Positions 1 through 10,222 of a stretch of 64,000 nucleotides of DNA are shown here, in pieces. A program made the translations under genes and the position numbers. Source of the stretch: Drosophila pseudoobscura (Eukaryota; Arthropoda; Insecta; Diptera; Drosophilidae). Positions within the stretch are counted from its first letter, which is position 1. Each line of letters starts with the position of its first letter. Where the stretch lies: positions 7,874,001 through 7,938,000 of the forward strand of contig NC_046679.1 of NCBI RefSeq assembly GCF_009870125.1. The letters are read 5' to 3'. The notes below the pieces were generated by a model. That model was not told where the DNA came from. It saw only the letters and a program-made list of their open reading frames with translations, and did no database searches.

Positions 1-642
1 CACGCGTAACTGATAAGGCCTGATTATTGCGATTATTACGAATGATAGGTCAATCAATGGAGCATTTGATGACCTAATAAACGTGCCATCAGAATTAACC
101 TGAGATGAAATTGGAATCTCCCACTATGCGTATGAATCAGCTGGTCCTACCAAGAAAATACTTGGCAAAAAGTTTCCCAAAAACCATATAAATTTGTTTC
201 TGCTTGCCCGATTAAGGGGCACCCATTCTGGGCCTAAGATATCGTACGAGTCTTTATTATATCACGCATTGTACGACTGATAAGCTGTGCAAATGCCGCA
301 CATTTCGGGAGGGATTGTTTACCTTCCGAGCACCAGTCAAATGTATTTTATGACGTTTGACTGTCAACAACAAGTGGCCTATTTTATCGGCCCATGTCTG
401 AGGACTAACTTTGGCCATGACGTAGCCGTTCCAGTTGCGGCAAGTGTCTCATCCTCAGACAGAGTGTCGCTGGCCAACGGAAGATCAATTGGGAATCCGT
501 AACGCTACTTTGGCAATCGATTACGATTACGGCTGATAAGGGCAATACTCGGCTATATGCTGATTAGCCTGACGTGTCCGGTCTATTTACATAGGCTGAT
601 GTACAGCAAGACGAGTGTATTTATGATCCTTTTCGATTGCAG
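1..642 (+). other. Best1: Best1 intron (5' edge of window)
   Basis: No coding exon is visible here. The short N-terminal exon expected for Drosophila bestrophin 1 is not found, so this stretch is most simply the intron between that off-window exon and the exon starting at 643. The acceptor reads TTGCAG at 637-642. Short open frames in this stretch have no recognisable protein content. Confidence 0.6.
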
Positions 643-3600
643 ATGGCGCGGAAGCATTTACAAGCTGGTCTGGCTGGATCTGTTGGCCTTCCTCACCATC
701 TATTATGTTATCAATATGGTATATCGGTTCGCTCTCAATCCCACCCAGAAGGAGTGAGTACATCCACAATTTTGTCTATATATTTTGCTTAACTGATGTT
801 CCATTTGCAGGACCTTCGAGGCCATCGTTCAGTACTGCGATAGTTATAGTGATCTCATACCCCTCTCCTTCGTGCTGGGCTTCTATGTGTCCATCGTGAT
901 GACCCGCTGGTGGAACCAGTACACCTCCATACCCTGGCCGGATCCCATCGCCGTCTTCGTCAGCTCCAATGTGCACGGCCAGGACGAGCGGGGACGCATG
1001 ATGAGGCGCACCATCATGCGATATGCCTGCCTTTGCCTGACCATGGTGCTGGCGAATGTGTCGCCGCGGGTGAAGAAGCGTTTCCCGGGACTCGATAATC
1101 TGGTGGAGGCTGGTCTGCTCAACGACAACGAGCGCACCATCATCGAGGCCATGAACAAGTCCTTTCCGCGACCCTCCAAGCATTGGCTGCCGATTGTCTG
1201 GGCCGCCAGCATCATCACCCGCGCCCGGAAGGAGGGACGGATCCGAGATGACTTCGCCGTGAAGACCATCATCGATGAGCTGAACAAGTTCCGGGGCCAG
1301 TGCGGACTCCTGATCAGCTACGACACGATCAGTGTGCCCCTGGTCTACACCCAGGTGGTCACACTGGCCGTGTACTCGTACTTTCTTACCTGCTGCATGG
1401 GCCAGCAGTGGATCGACGGGAAGGTGGTGGGCAACACCAGCTACCTGAACAAGGTGGATCTGTACTTCCCGGTCTTCACCACGCTGCAGTTCTTCTTCTA
1501 CATGGGCTGGCTGAAGGTGGCCGAGTCCCTGATCAATCCCTTTGGGGAGGACGATGATGACTTCGAGGTAAACAGAAAGGAGACTCCACCAGCCAAGAAC
1601 CTCTTTTAAAGACGATATATTTCTTGAAGGTCAACTGGATGGTGGACCGCAATCTGCAGGTCTCCTACCTGATTGTCGACGAGATGCATCACGACCATCC
1701 CGAACTGCTCAAGGATCAGTACTGGGACGAGGTGTTCCCCAACGAGCTGCCCTACACCATAGCCGCGGAGCGTTTCCGCGAGAACCATCCGGAGCCGTCC
1801 ACTGCCAAGATCGAGGTGCCCAAGAGCGCGGCCATGCCCTCGACGATGTCCTCCGTGCGCATCGATGAAATGGTTGGTAATGATACTGCCGCCCCCACTG
1901 CCGTTGCCCCAATCAACACCATGCCGCCCGTCGCCGAACAGGCGGAGGGCGTGCCCCTGCAGGCAGTGACCTATGACTTTCCCAAAGGCTCGCCAGATGA
2001 GGAGGTTAGAATCAGAACGTTGGCAGCATTCTCTAGCGTTACGAAGCATTGGCACCAGTCGCCCAATTGGCTATCCGACAAACAATTCGTTCATCTGTCA
2101 ATGTGACCAAATCAAGCAAAAAACCTAATCAAAATCAAAAGTTTCTAACCTCTTATTCGCATTCCTCTCATTGGCATTCTGAAACACACAACGGTGCTTG
2201 GTAGTTATATAAAAATAGTTCTAATAATACAATATATCGTATAAACGAATGTGACAATTGTTTAAACTTAAGCAAATCATGCACTGTGGTAGCTCTGGAT
2301 CCAACAAGGCCTTCAACTTGTGGCCGAATATCTAATTGATGTCCTGAGCATACCATACAGTGCTTGATTCTCGCCTAACTTTAAGCTTAGATGGTGTTTG
2401 TGTCTCTTTAGGTCCTAAGACTATGCCTACTAACTTTTGATTCTAACCATCTAATTGACTATCTGCCGCCTACAGCCTAAAGCCTCTAACAGCACCCCCA
2501 CGCACTGCACGACTTTCAAACGCTTTCAACTGCACCAAAAGTACCGCACTGTACGGTTGCAAGTAACAGTAGTCCGGACCACACACTTTCAAGGTCTTTT
2601 GATGTCCCGTATTAATGTGACACTTTTCTCCTCCAGGCCGATGATGCCAGCGGGATACACTTCTCGGCAGGCAATGGAAAAATGCGCCTGGGCTCGTCCC
2701 CGTCGCTGGTCAGCGTATCGGGGACGTTGTCACGCGTGAATACCGTGGCCTCGGCCCTCAAGAGGTTCCTCAGTCGCGACGACAGTCGACCGGGATCGGC
2801 CACGCCCAGCGATGATCAGAAACCTTACAAGTTCCCGGCCAGCGCCAGTTCGGCAAGTCTCACGGCTGGAAACGTGGGATCGGCCACCTCGGCCGGCAAA
2901 CCAGCGGGTAGCCTGCGCATCACCCAGCAGGTCATCGAGGAGGTGGACGAGCAGGCCACCATCACCTCCATGCGCGCCAACGAGCCGCGGCCCAATGTAA
3001 TGAATATCTTTGGCCCAGGAACGGCAGGAGGAGTCGCTGCCGCAATGCAGCCGCCACCTCCGGCTCATTCACAGCCGGTGGACATTCCGGCACGTCCGCT
3101 GGAGTACAATCGCGCCCACTCGCAGTACGAGCCCAGCCTGTTCCCGCCCGGCGGAGTGGATGCTCTGCTGAGCACGTCGGCACCAGCCGGAGGCAGTCCC
3201 TCGCTGCTGTCAAACGCCGCCACGGCCCCCAGCTCCCCGGTGGGGGACAGCAGCAAGTCGCTGTATGACCCACAGAAGGCCGTCAGTCGGGAGACGGGTA
3301 AGTGCGGGGTTCCGGCCCCATCCGCATGGTGGATGGGGAGCGGAACGGTACCGTAAATGGGTTCCCTGCTGCTTCCTAAACTCATATTTAACGTTTGTGT
3401 ATCTTCATATTCAACCAATTCGCGAATTACTCGTATAAAGAGAGGCCCGATGCACCGCAGGTTTTCAGGTGGTTCATCACGAACGGTAATGTTCATCCTA
3501 TCCTCCATTGGCCATAATAACTTGTTCGAATCCTTTAGCTTGCTCTGCGTAATCGTTGCTGGTTTACAATATTTGATTGTTCTCCTTGTTTTTTATAGTT

Positions 3601-4208
3601 ACTATTCTTTAAATTTTATATAATTTTGATAGTTTGAATAGTTTTTGTAACAATTGGCATGTGTTTTTGAAACCTTTGCCCACTTTTTGAGTACTAACCC
3701 GCCCAAGCTTAGCCCCGACTCCCCGAATTATTGTATCCAGGCAAGCTTTTCTGGGTAGATTTCCAAAAATCATACTGAAACCCTGCCTAGCCTTAGTCCT
3801 AGCTGTATTTATAATCATTGCACGTTTCACCTGATTTATTCCCCCATTTATTATGACTAATGTATGGTCTTGTATGTGTTTGCAGTGGAGAACATGGACC
3901 TCAAGTCCTCCAGTGATATGCTGGCCGGTAGTGCCGCTGCCGATCCCGAGGACGAGGGAGATGACTTCGAGAAACTGAAGGCCGCCCGCGAAAAGGAGAA
4001 GCTGGTGCGACAGCAAAAGAATCTGGCCCGAACCATCAGCACGGCCCCGGGCGTGGATGCCGCCGCTGTGGCCCAGGCCCAGGTCCAGGCCCAGGCGATG
4101 GCTGCCCAGGCGAATGCCGTACTCACGGCCGTGGCCTCAAGTGCCGATCTCCTCGCCGGCGCGGAACTTGTGCCCAGCTCCACAATGAAGTCGGATAATG
4201 TCGCGTAG
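643..4208 (+). CDS. Best1: Bestrophin 1, calcium-activated chloride channel (5' partial)
   Basis: Bestrophins form pentameric plasma-membrane chloride channels opened by calcium; fly Best1 is linked to volume-regulated current. Exons are 643-753, 811-1567, 1630-1872, 2637-3297 and 3886-4208, all in phase, giving about 697 visible residues. The N-terminal 20 or so residues are encoded outside the window. Family marks are RWRGSIYKLVW at the first exon's start, WWNQYTSIPWPDP, KKRFPGL, and the acidic calcium clasp FGEDDDDFEV spanning the 1567/1630 junction. The C-terminal third is Ser/Ala-rich, low in complexity, and carries a charged EKLKAAREKEKL helix. An alternative donor at 2005 would extend exon four by 44 in-frame codons. 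The fold is strongly recognisable; the paralogue assignment (Best1 rather than Best2-4) rests on near-identity with the remembered fly protein. Confidence 0.93.
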
Positions 4209-5027
4209 AACGGCAGCTGGAGCGACGCCTAGTATTCCTAGTATTCTGTTGTACAATTCTTGTGTCGTACAATTTCGTAGCCTAAGTCTAGTGCATTATT
4301 TAATTTACTTACCTTAGCGGCTAAGCTAAACGCTGATGAACTTAATATTGGACAGATTAAGAATGCTCATAACGTCTAAACGAGCTTGAGTGAGGATGGA
4401 CCTAATTAACGCTGTTGATAACACACACAAATACAATACTAAACGCTAAGTAGAAAGTTATTTGAATTTTTACAAATATAAGCTATTTTTGTAAAAGAGC
4501 GCCATTTGTGTGGTTTTTTTTTGGGTATTTATTTCTGATTTAAAGAGGACTTATGTACCCTACGTTTTACCATGAACCCAATCGTAACCGATTTCCGCCG
4601 CCAGACGGAGTTCTATCCGAGCACTACCGAGGCTTAGTCGAGACAGACCAAGTCCTATCCCAACCAGACAGAATCGTATCCCAGCAGCACACAAGCGACC
4701 TCCCTGCAAGATCTGAACCGAACTACCCATCGTCATCCTTCGACCTGGCCATCGACCACAAGGACCTTGACTATGGCAACCAAAAGTGGGACTACGCTGG
4801 CTAGACTCTAGATGATCTCGTTGTTGTTAGGTTTAAGGATATACGCGTCCATATATTTAGATAGTGGATACAAATGTGTTCCACTTGATTAATAATAATA
4901 ATAAAATATAAAACAATTATAATTATTTTAAAAAAATCTAAAATAATAATTATAATAATAATAATATTTATAATTAAATAATTTTCGGATCAAAACATTT
5001 ATTATATTATTATTATTTAAAAATCAA
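4209..5027. other. Best1 3' region and AT-rich spacer
   Basis: The first 300 bases are probably Best1 3' UTR; I see no perfect AATAAA, only variants such as AATACA. At 4553-4804 there is an 83-codon open frame, and at 4572 another frame with Tyr-Pro-rich repeats broken by a stop; neither is a convincing gene. From about 4880 the sequence becomes almost pure A/T and grades into the tandem array. Confidence 0.5.
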
Positions 5028-6440
5028 GAATAACTATTATTATAATTGTTATTCTTGATTTTTATAGAATAACTGTTATTATAATCGTTATTCTTGATTT
5101 TTATTGAATAACTATTCTAATTGTTATTCTTGATTTTATTGAATAACTATTATTATAATTGTTGTTCTTGATTTTTATTGAATAACTATTATTATAATTG
5201 TTATGAATAACTATTATTATAATTGTTATTCTTGATTTTATTGAATAACTATTATTATAATCGTTATTCTTGATTTTTATTGAATAACTATTATTATAAT
5301 TGTTATGAATAACTATTATTATAATTGTTATTCTTGATTTTTATTGAATAACTATTATTATAATTGTTATGAATAACTATTATTATAATCGTTATGAATA
5401 ACTATTATTATAATCGTTATGAATAACTATTATTATAATCGTTATGAATAACTATTATTATAATCGTTATTCTTGATTTTTATTGAATAACTATTATTAT
5501 AATTGTTATGAATAACTATTATTATAATCGTTATGAATAACTATTATTATAATTGTTATTCTTGATTTTTATTGAATAACTATTATTATAATTGTTATTC
5601 TTGATTTTTATTGAATAACTATTATTATAATTGTTATGAATAACTATTATTATAATTGTTATTCTTGATTTTTATTGAATAACTATTATTATAATTGTTA
5701 TGAATTTATTATTATAATTGTTATTCTTGATTTTATTGAATAACTATTATTATAATCGTTATTCTTGATTTTTATTGAATAACTATTATTATAATTGTTA
5801 TGAATAACTATTATTATAATTGTTATTCTTGATTTTTATTGAATAACTATTATTATAATTGTTATGAATAACTATTATTATAATCGTTATGAATAACTAT
5901 TATTATAATTGTTATTCTTGATTTTTATTGAATAACTATTATTATAATTGTTATGAATAACTATTATTATAATCGTTATGAATAACTATTATTATAATTG
6001 TTATGAATAACTATTATTATAATTGTTATTCTTGATTTTTATTGAATAACTATTATTATAATTGTTATGAATTTATTATTATAATTGTTATTCTTGATTT
6101 TATTGAATAACTATTATTATAATCGTTATTCTTGATTTTTATTGAATAACTATTATTATAATTGTTACGAATAACTATTATTATAATTGTTATTCTTGAT
6201 TTTTATTGAATAACTATTATTATAATTGTTATGAATAACTATTATTATAATCGTTATGAATAACTATTATTATAATCCTTATGAATAACTATTTTTATAA
6301 TTTTTATTCTTGATTTTTATTGAATAACTATTATTATAATTGTTACGAATAACTATTATTATAATTGTTATTCTTGATTTTTATTGAATAACTATTATTA
6401 TAATTGTTATTCTTGATTTTTATTGAATAATAATTATTTT
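5028..6440. repeat. AT-rich minisatellite array with 25-bp and 39-bp units
   Basis: A near-continuous tandem array. The short unit is 25 bp, starting GAATAACTATTATTATAAT and ending T/C-GTTAT. The long unit is the same 25 bp plus a 14-bp block, TCTTGATTTTTATT. Short and long units alternate irregularly, and a single T/C variation (AATTG or AATCG) recurs through the array. Each 25-bp unit is an imperfect palindrome, AATAAC...GTTATT, so it could form hairpins. Degraded units flank the array on both sides. There are on the order of forty units. No coding potential. Confidence 0.95.
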
Positions 6441-7623
6441 TGATTTTTATTGTATAATTATTCTTATAGTTGTTAATCTGTAATTTGTATTAAATAATTA
6501 AAATCCTCAGCCTCGCGCGACAGTAATCATGAACCCGTGCGCAGGATAGACCTGTTTACTGGAAGACCAAAAGGGTGATGCCCCTGGTAAACAATGGTAG
6601 GTAAATGGGTGACCGTGCCCGTGGCAAGAGGTTTTCCTAGCCACCGGAGGAAGAGTTAAATAAATTGTAATGATATGCAAGTCCAAATCTTCGGAAGGCT
6701 ATATCTCACACAAATAGGGCCAGAAATGTGCAGGACCCACTCTCCCAGGACCGTGGGGATCCTGCCAATGGATGGCCATCAAAATCTCGATTTCGGAAAT
6801 GAGGCCGATTTTTGGCAAATTTCATGATGTAAGAACCATCATGATTTTTTGCGAAAATCGTGAAAAAATTGATGTCCTTTTTTCGGATGGCAGTCGATTG
6901 GCAGGACTCTCCCGATCACGAAATGACATGCCGCACTCTGATCGTCCCATAAATAGCCGAGATATAGCCAAAAGAAACGGCCTATCTGGCCGTTCCATAG
7001 GTTCGTGTAATTAGAAAAATATCCTTGATACTTCGCTAAGGACTCCAAAAACGCCAACCATACATATTTCGTTTTCTATGCTCCTCGGTAATGCTTGGAT
7101 AGGACTCTGCTTGGCGCGGGTAAATCGGATATGACTCCTTTTGTGGCAAAGCGTAGGGTACATACATAAGTCCAGTGTGAAGTAAGATATATTTTTTAAT
7201 ATATCCACGCGTCGACTCAGCGATACAGCAGCGGCATCATGGCTATGACCCGCAGCAGGACAGCTATCCAGGCGCACATCCCTTGAACCTCCCGAGAGGA
7301 GCTACAGAGGAACCCCCCGCATAGGAGGTACAGATGGCGGACGGGAAGGGCGAAGAAAGCAGCGTGGAATCTATATTTATTCTGTACATATCACCTGTTT
7401 GGCGCGTAAATTCTTTAGGCTCATCTTTTAGATGGGTTTTTAAATGGCTTAAAGTAACCATATATTTGGTATGTTAAAAATACCAAAAAAAAAAATGTTT
7501 TTTTTTTGATGATATGGCAGCTCAACTCTCCGCAAATGTCCTATTTGTGGCCTAGCGCGTACTTTTACAAAACATAAATAACAATTAAACAAATCTTATA
7601 TTTTCGATGATTGCGGACTCAGA
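6441..7623. other. Intergenic spacer with possible satellite remnant
   Basis: No gene is recognised between the AT-rich array and the zinc-finger gene. 6500-6660 is ordinary-composition DNA of unknown origin. 6770-7010 resembles a single satellite monomer (separate entry). 7200-7460 carries short chance open frames. A/T homopolymers lie near 7475-7510. The promoter of the downstream gene should lie within 7500-7623, but no TATA box stands out. Confidence 0.5.
6770..7010. repeat. Possible orphan monomer related to the 1.688 satellite family
   Basis: The order of short motifs, including TTTTTGGCAAATTTCATGAT, a TGATTTTTTGCGAAAATCGT block and later TAGCCGAGATATAGCCAAAA, recalls the remembered layout of the melanogaster 1.688 (359-bp) satellite monomer. 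That monomer has TTTGGCAAATTT-TGATGA, AAAAATGCGAAAAT and TAGCCAAGTTATAACGAAAA in the same order. Only one copy is present. The similarity is judged by eye and may be chance in A/T-rich DNA. Confidence 0.35.
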
Positions 7624-9492
7624 ATGACCAACCATGGAGTTGGAAGGGCAGTGGCCAAGGCAAGTGTATCCGCCTGGCACAAATGGTGTCGCCTGTGCGC
7701 TAAGGACCATCCGCAGAACGCAAACGTCTATGCGCGTAACCAGCAGGACCAGCAGTCCTCCTGGACGAGCATGCTGGCTATGGCCATTGGCAAATACTTC
7801 TGGGTGGATGTAAGAAGTGATTGGGCTCTGCCAATGAATAGATATTTAAACCAAACCTATCGTTGCAGATCAAAGTGGAGGACGAGCTGAGCAACCACTT
7901 GTGTGTGGAATGCTTTACGCTAATGGAGTGCCTGATTGAGTTCTCGGAGCGGGTGCGACGCGTCCAGAATCTCTTCAATAGATTGAAGAGCCTATCGACG
8001 GATAGGTATGTGGACTTTGAAGAGCTGCGCACGGATTGCGGTCTACTGACCGACGAGTGGAAGCACGTTATGTCGAGAACGGTTGCGCCGCCGCGGCGCT
8101 TGCCGGAGAAAGTAATTGAACTGGAAGTCGAAGAGCATTTCCCAGTGCAGGAGATAATGGAAGAGGAAGAACGAGAAATGCAGGAGGAGCAGGAACAGGA
8201 GCAAGAGCAGGAAGTGGAAGAGCAAGAACAGTTTATTGAGGAAGAGGAACATCCAGACTGTATGGAGGAGGATATGGTAGAGGACTGCATCGACGAGGAT
8301 TCCGACATGATAGATGAGAGCGAAGGCGAGGAATATAAAGTGGATGCATACAAAGAGCCATCAGAGGAGCCGCCCGATGATGCGGAAATTGTGAAAATAG
8401 AGCGGGAAGTGGGCACAGAATCGGATGTAGAGTATGACCCTAGGCCAGACCACTTGGATGAGAAAGCTACCACACACTCATACAAATGCGACATCTGCCG
8501 CAAAACATACAAAAAGCCGAATGCCTACAAGAAACACATGCTGGACTTGCATAATGTCATGCCCGACGACTTGCCCAATCTCGAGTGCAAGCAATGCGGG
8601 GCCATCTTTCCGACTGTGGCTCAGCTGCAGACCCACGAGCGCACCCACTTGCCGGCCAAGGAGAAGGCGGACAATTCCTGCCCCCACTGCTCAAAGCTCT
8701 TCACCACGTCAGCAACCCTCAAGCGCCACATCGACGGCATCCATAATGACATCAAGCCCTTCATATGCGACATCTGTGCCAGAGGCTTCAATTTGCTCGC
8801 CGCTCTCAATGACCACAAGCTGGTCCACACCGACGAGTGTCCCTTTGAATGCCCCGTCTGTCAGCGACGCTTCAAGAACAAGGCCAGGCTCAGGGTAGAG
8901 TAGAGCCATGGAGTAATCGCCGAGCATCACTAATCTCTGAACCACTTCCAGGTGCATGCCGACACGCACAGTGCCACCATCTACGAGTGCAACATCTGCG
9001 GGCTGAAGCTCAAGACACGGCGGACCTTCAACAAGCACAAAGTAGTCCACTCCGACAAGAGGCAGCACAAATGTGAGCAGTGCGGTGCTGAATTCAAGCG
9101 TACCAAAACATTGAAGTCTCATCTCATCCTGCACACCGGCATACGGCCGTACAAGTGCAATTTCTGCGACAAGGACTTCTCCAACGGCTCCAACTGTCGT
9201 TCGCATAAGCGTAAGGCGCATCCCAAAGAGCTGGAAGAGGAGGAGTCCAAAGGAGTGACACGTTCCACCATTTTGCCCGTACTCGAAGAGCTGGCAAAGG
9301 CGTAAGTACAACGATTAAGACTATAATTACCAATTATCACCTAAAATCTCATTGATTAGCTCGAATCGCATCAAGAGCCCTGCCAAACGCTTTAAAAGGA
9401 AGCCGAAAAGTAATGGAAAAGCAAGTGAATCTCCAGCAAAGGACACGGAAGGTGAGAGCGAGATCCTCTACAAACTGGTAGGGGATCTGTGA
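7624..9492 (+). CDS. ZAD-C2H2 zinc-finger protein
   Basis: A sequence-specific DNA-binding protein, presumably nuclear, of the insect-expanded ZAD family. Exons are 7624-7809, 7869-8894, 8952-9301 and 9360-9492, joined in frame to give 564 residues. The N-terminal zinc-finger-associated domain (a dimerisation module) is shown by WCRLC (C22, C25) and LCVEC (C74, C77). A long Glu/Gln-rich acidic stretch (about residues 155-220) follows. Eight C2H2 fingers then run from YKCDICRKTY to YKCNFCDKDF; the fifth is split by the 8894/8952 intron. The tail is Lys-rich. A poly(A) signal lies 44 bases past the stop. Because members of this family are numerous and fast-evolving, I do not assign a gene name. 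The start is the only ATG that supplies the first ZAD cysteines. Confidence 0.9.
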
Positions 9493-10222
9493 ACCGTATT
9501 CAATAGGAAAGTATTAGTATTAGAATAGACTTTACAATAAACTTTATTTAAAGACAATATGGAAACCAGCCTAACTTCTTTCAATACAATATCCATGGTA
9601 TGGTCTCTTGGTTTATTCACAATTCTCACACTAGTCTATCCCCACTACAGAGTACAGAGTACAGAATACATATTACAATTTGAGGGCAGAGTTCACATAC
9701 ATACATTCGTTAAATGCTCGATAGGCAGCTGAAACACTTTAAACTTAGACGAGAAACTAATCATCGAGTAAATATGTAGATCACATGAAAATCAAATCAA
9801 CGAATTTCGAAAAGCGAGAATTAAACAATTATAATAAATAACAAGGTATTTTTTTGGGCGATGCGAAACAAAATAACAACACAGAGCCGGGTCTGGGACT
9901 CCCGAACATCAAATAAAGTAGCATCGGGCTTTGGAATGTTTAGAACTTAGAGCTGCCCGTGAATGTCCTCCTCGTTTGCTGTGATTCGATCTCTCACGGA
10001 CACACTTAACAAAGATCACATGTAGGGATGGACAAAATACATTTACAATTATAAGTATAAGTATAGCTAGATAGGGGAGGCATGGGTATGGGAATTACGT
10101 TTACAGAGGGACCTATAGTTAGACGAATTGAGCTTATGATACAGCTAAAATGTACAAATTTCACTAAATACACGTAGAGCAACGCAATAAAACTGCTTTC
10201 AAGTGGATCAGCGACTGTTGGC
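9493..10222 (-). other. Convergent 3' UTR region
   Basis: Lies between the stop of the zinc-finger gene (+) and the stop of Invadolysin (-). No open frame of interest is seen. Candidate minus-strand AATAAA signals occur at 9543-9548 and near 9612, so most of this stretch is likely the Invadolysin 3' UTR. Confidence 0.5.
9536..9541 (+). terminator. Poly(A) signal of the ZAD zinc-finger gene
   Basis: Perfect AATAAA 44 bases after the stop codon. A TTTATT on the same strand (AATAAA for the opposite strand) begins two bases later at 9543, so this spot could serve both convergent genes. Confidence 0.6.

Noticed and set aside
5028-6440. CRISPR-like array
   Set aside because: Units are contiguous without unique spacers, the sequence is almost pure A/T, and the organism is an animal.
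7778-8512. 244-codon open frame on the minus strand rich in Ser and Cys
   Set aside because: It is the antisense of the Glu/Gln-rich part of the zinc-finger gene; the Ser/Cys runs are the complement of GAG/CAG codons.
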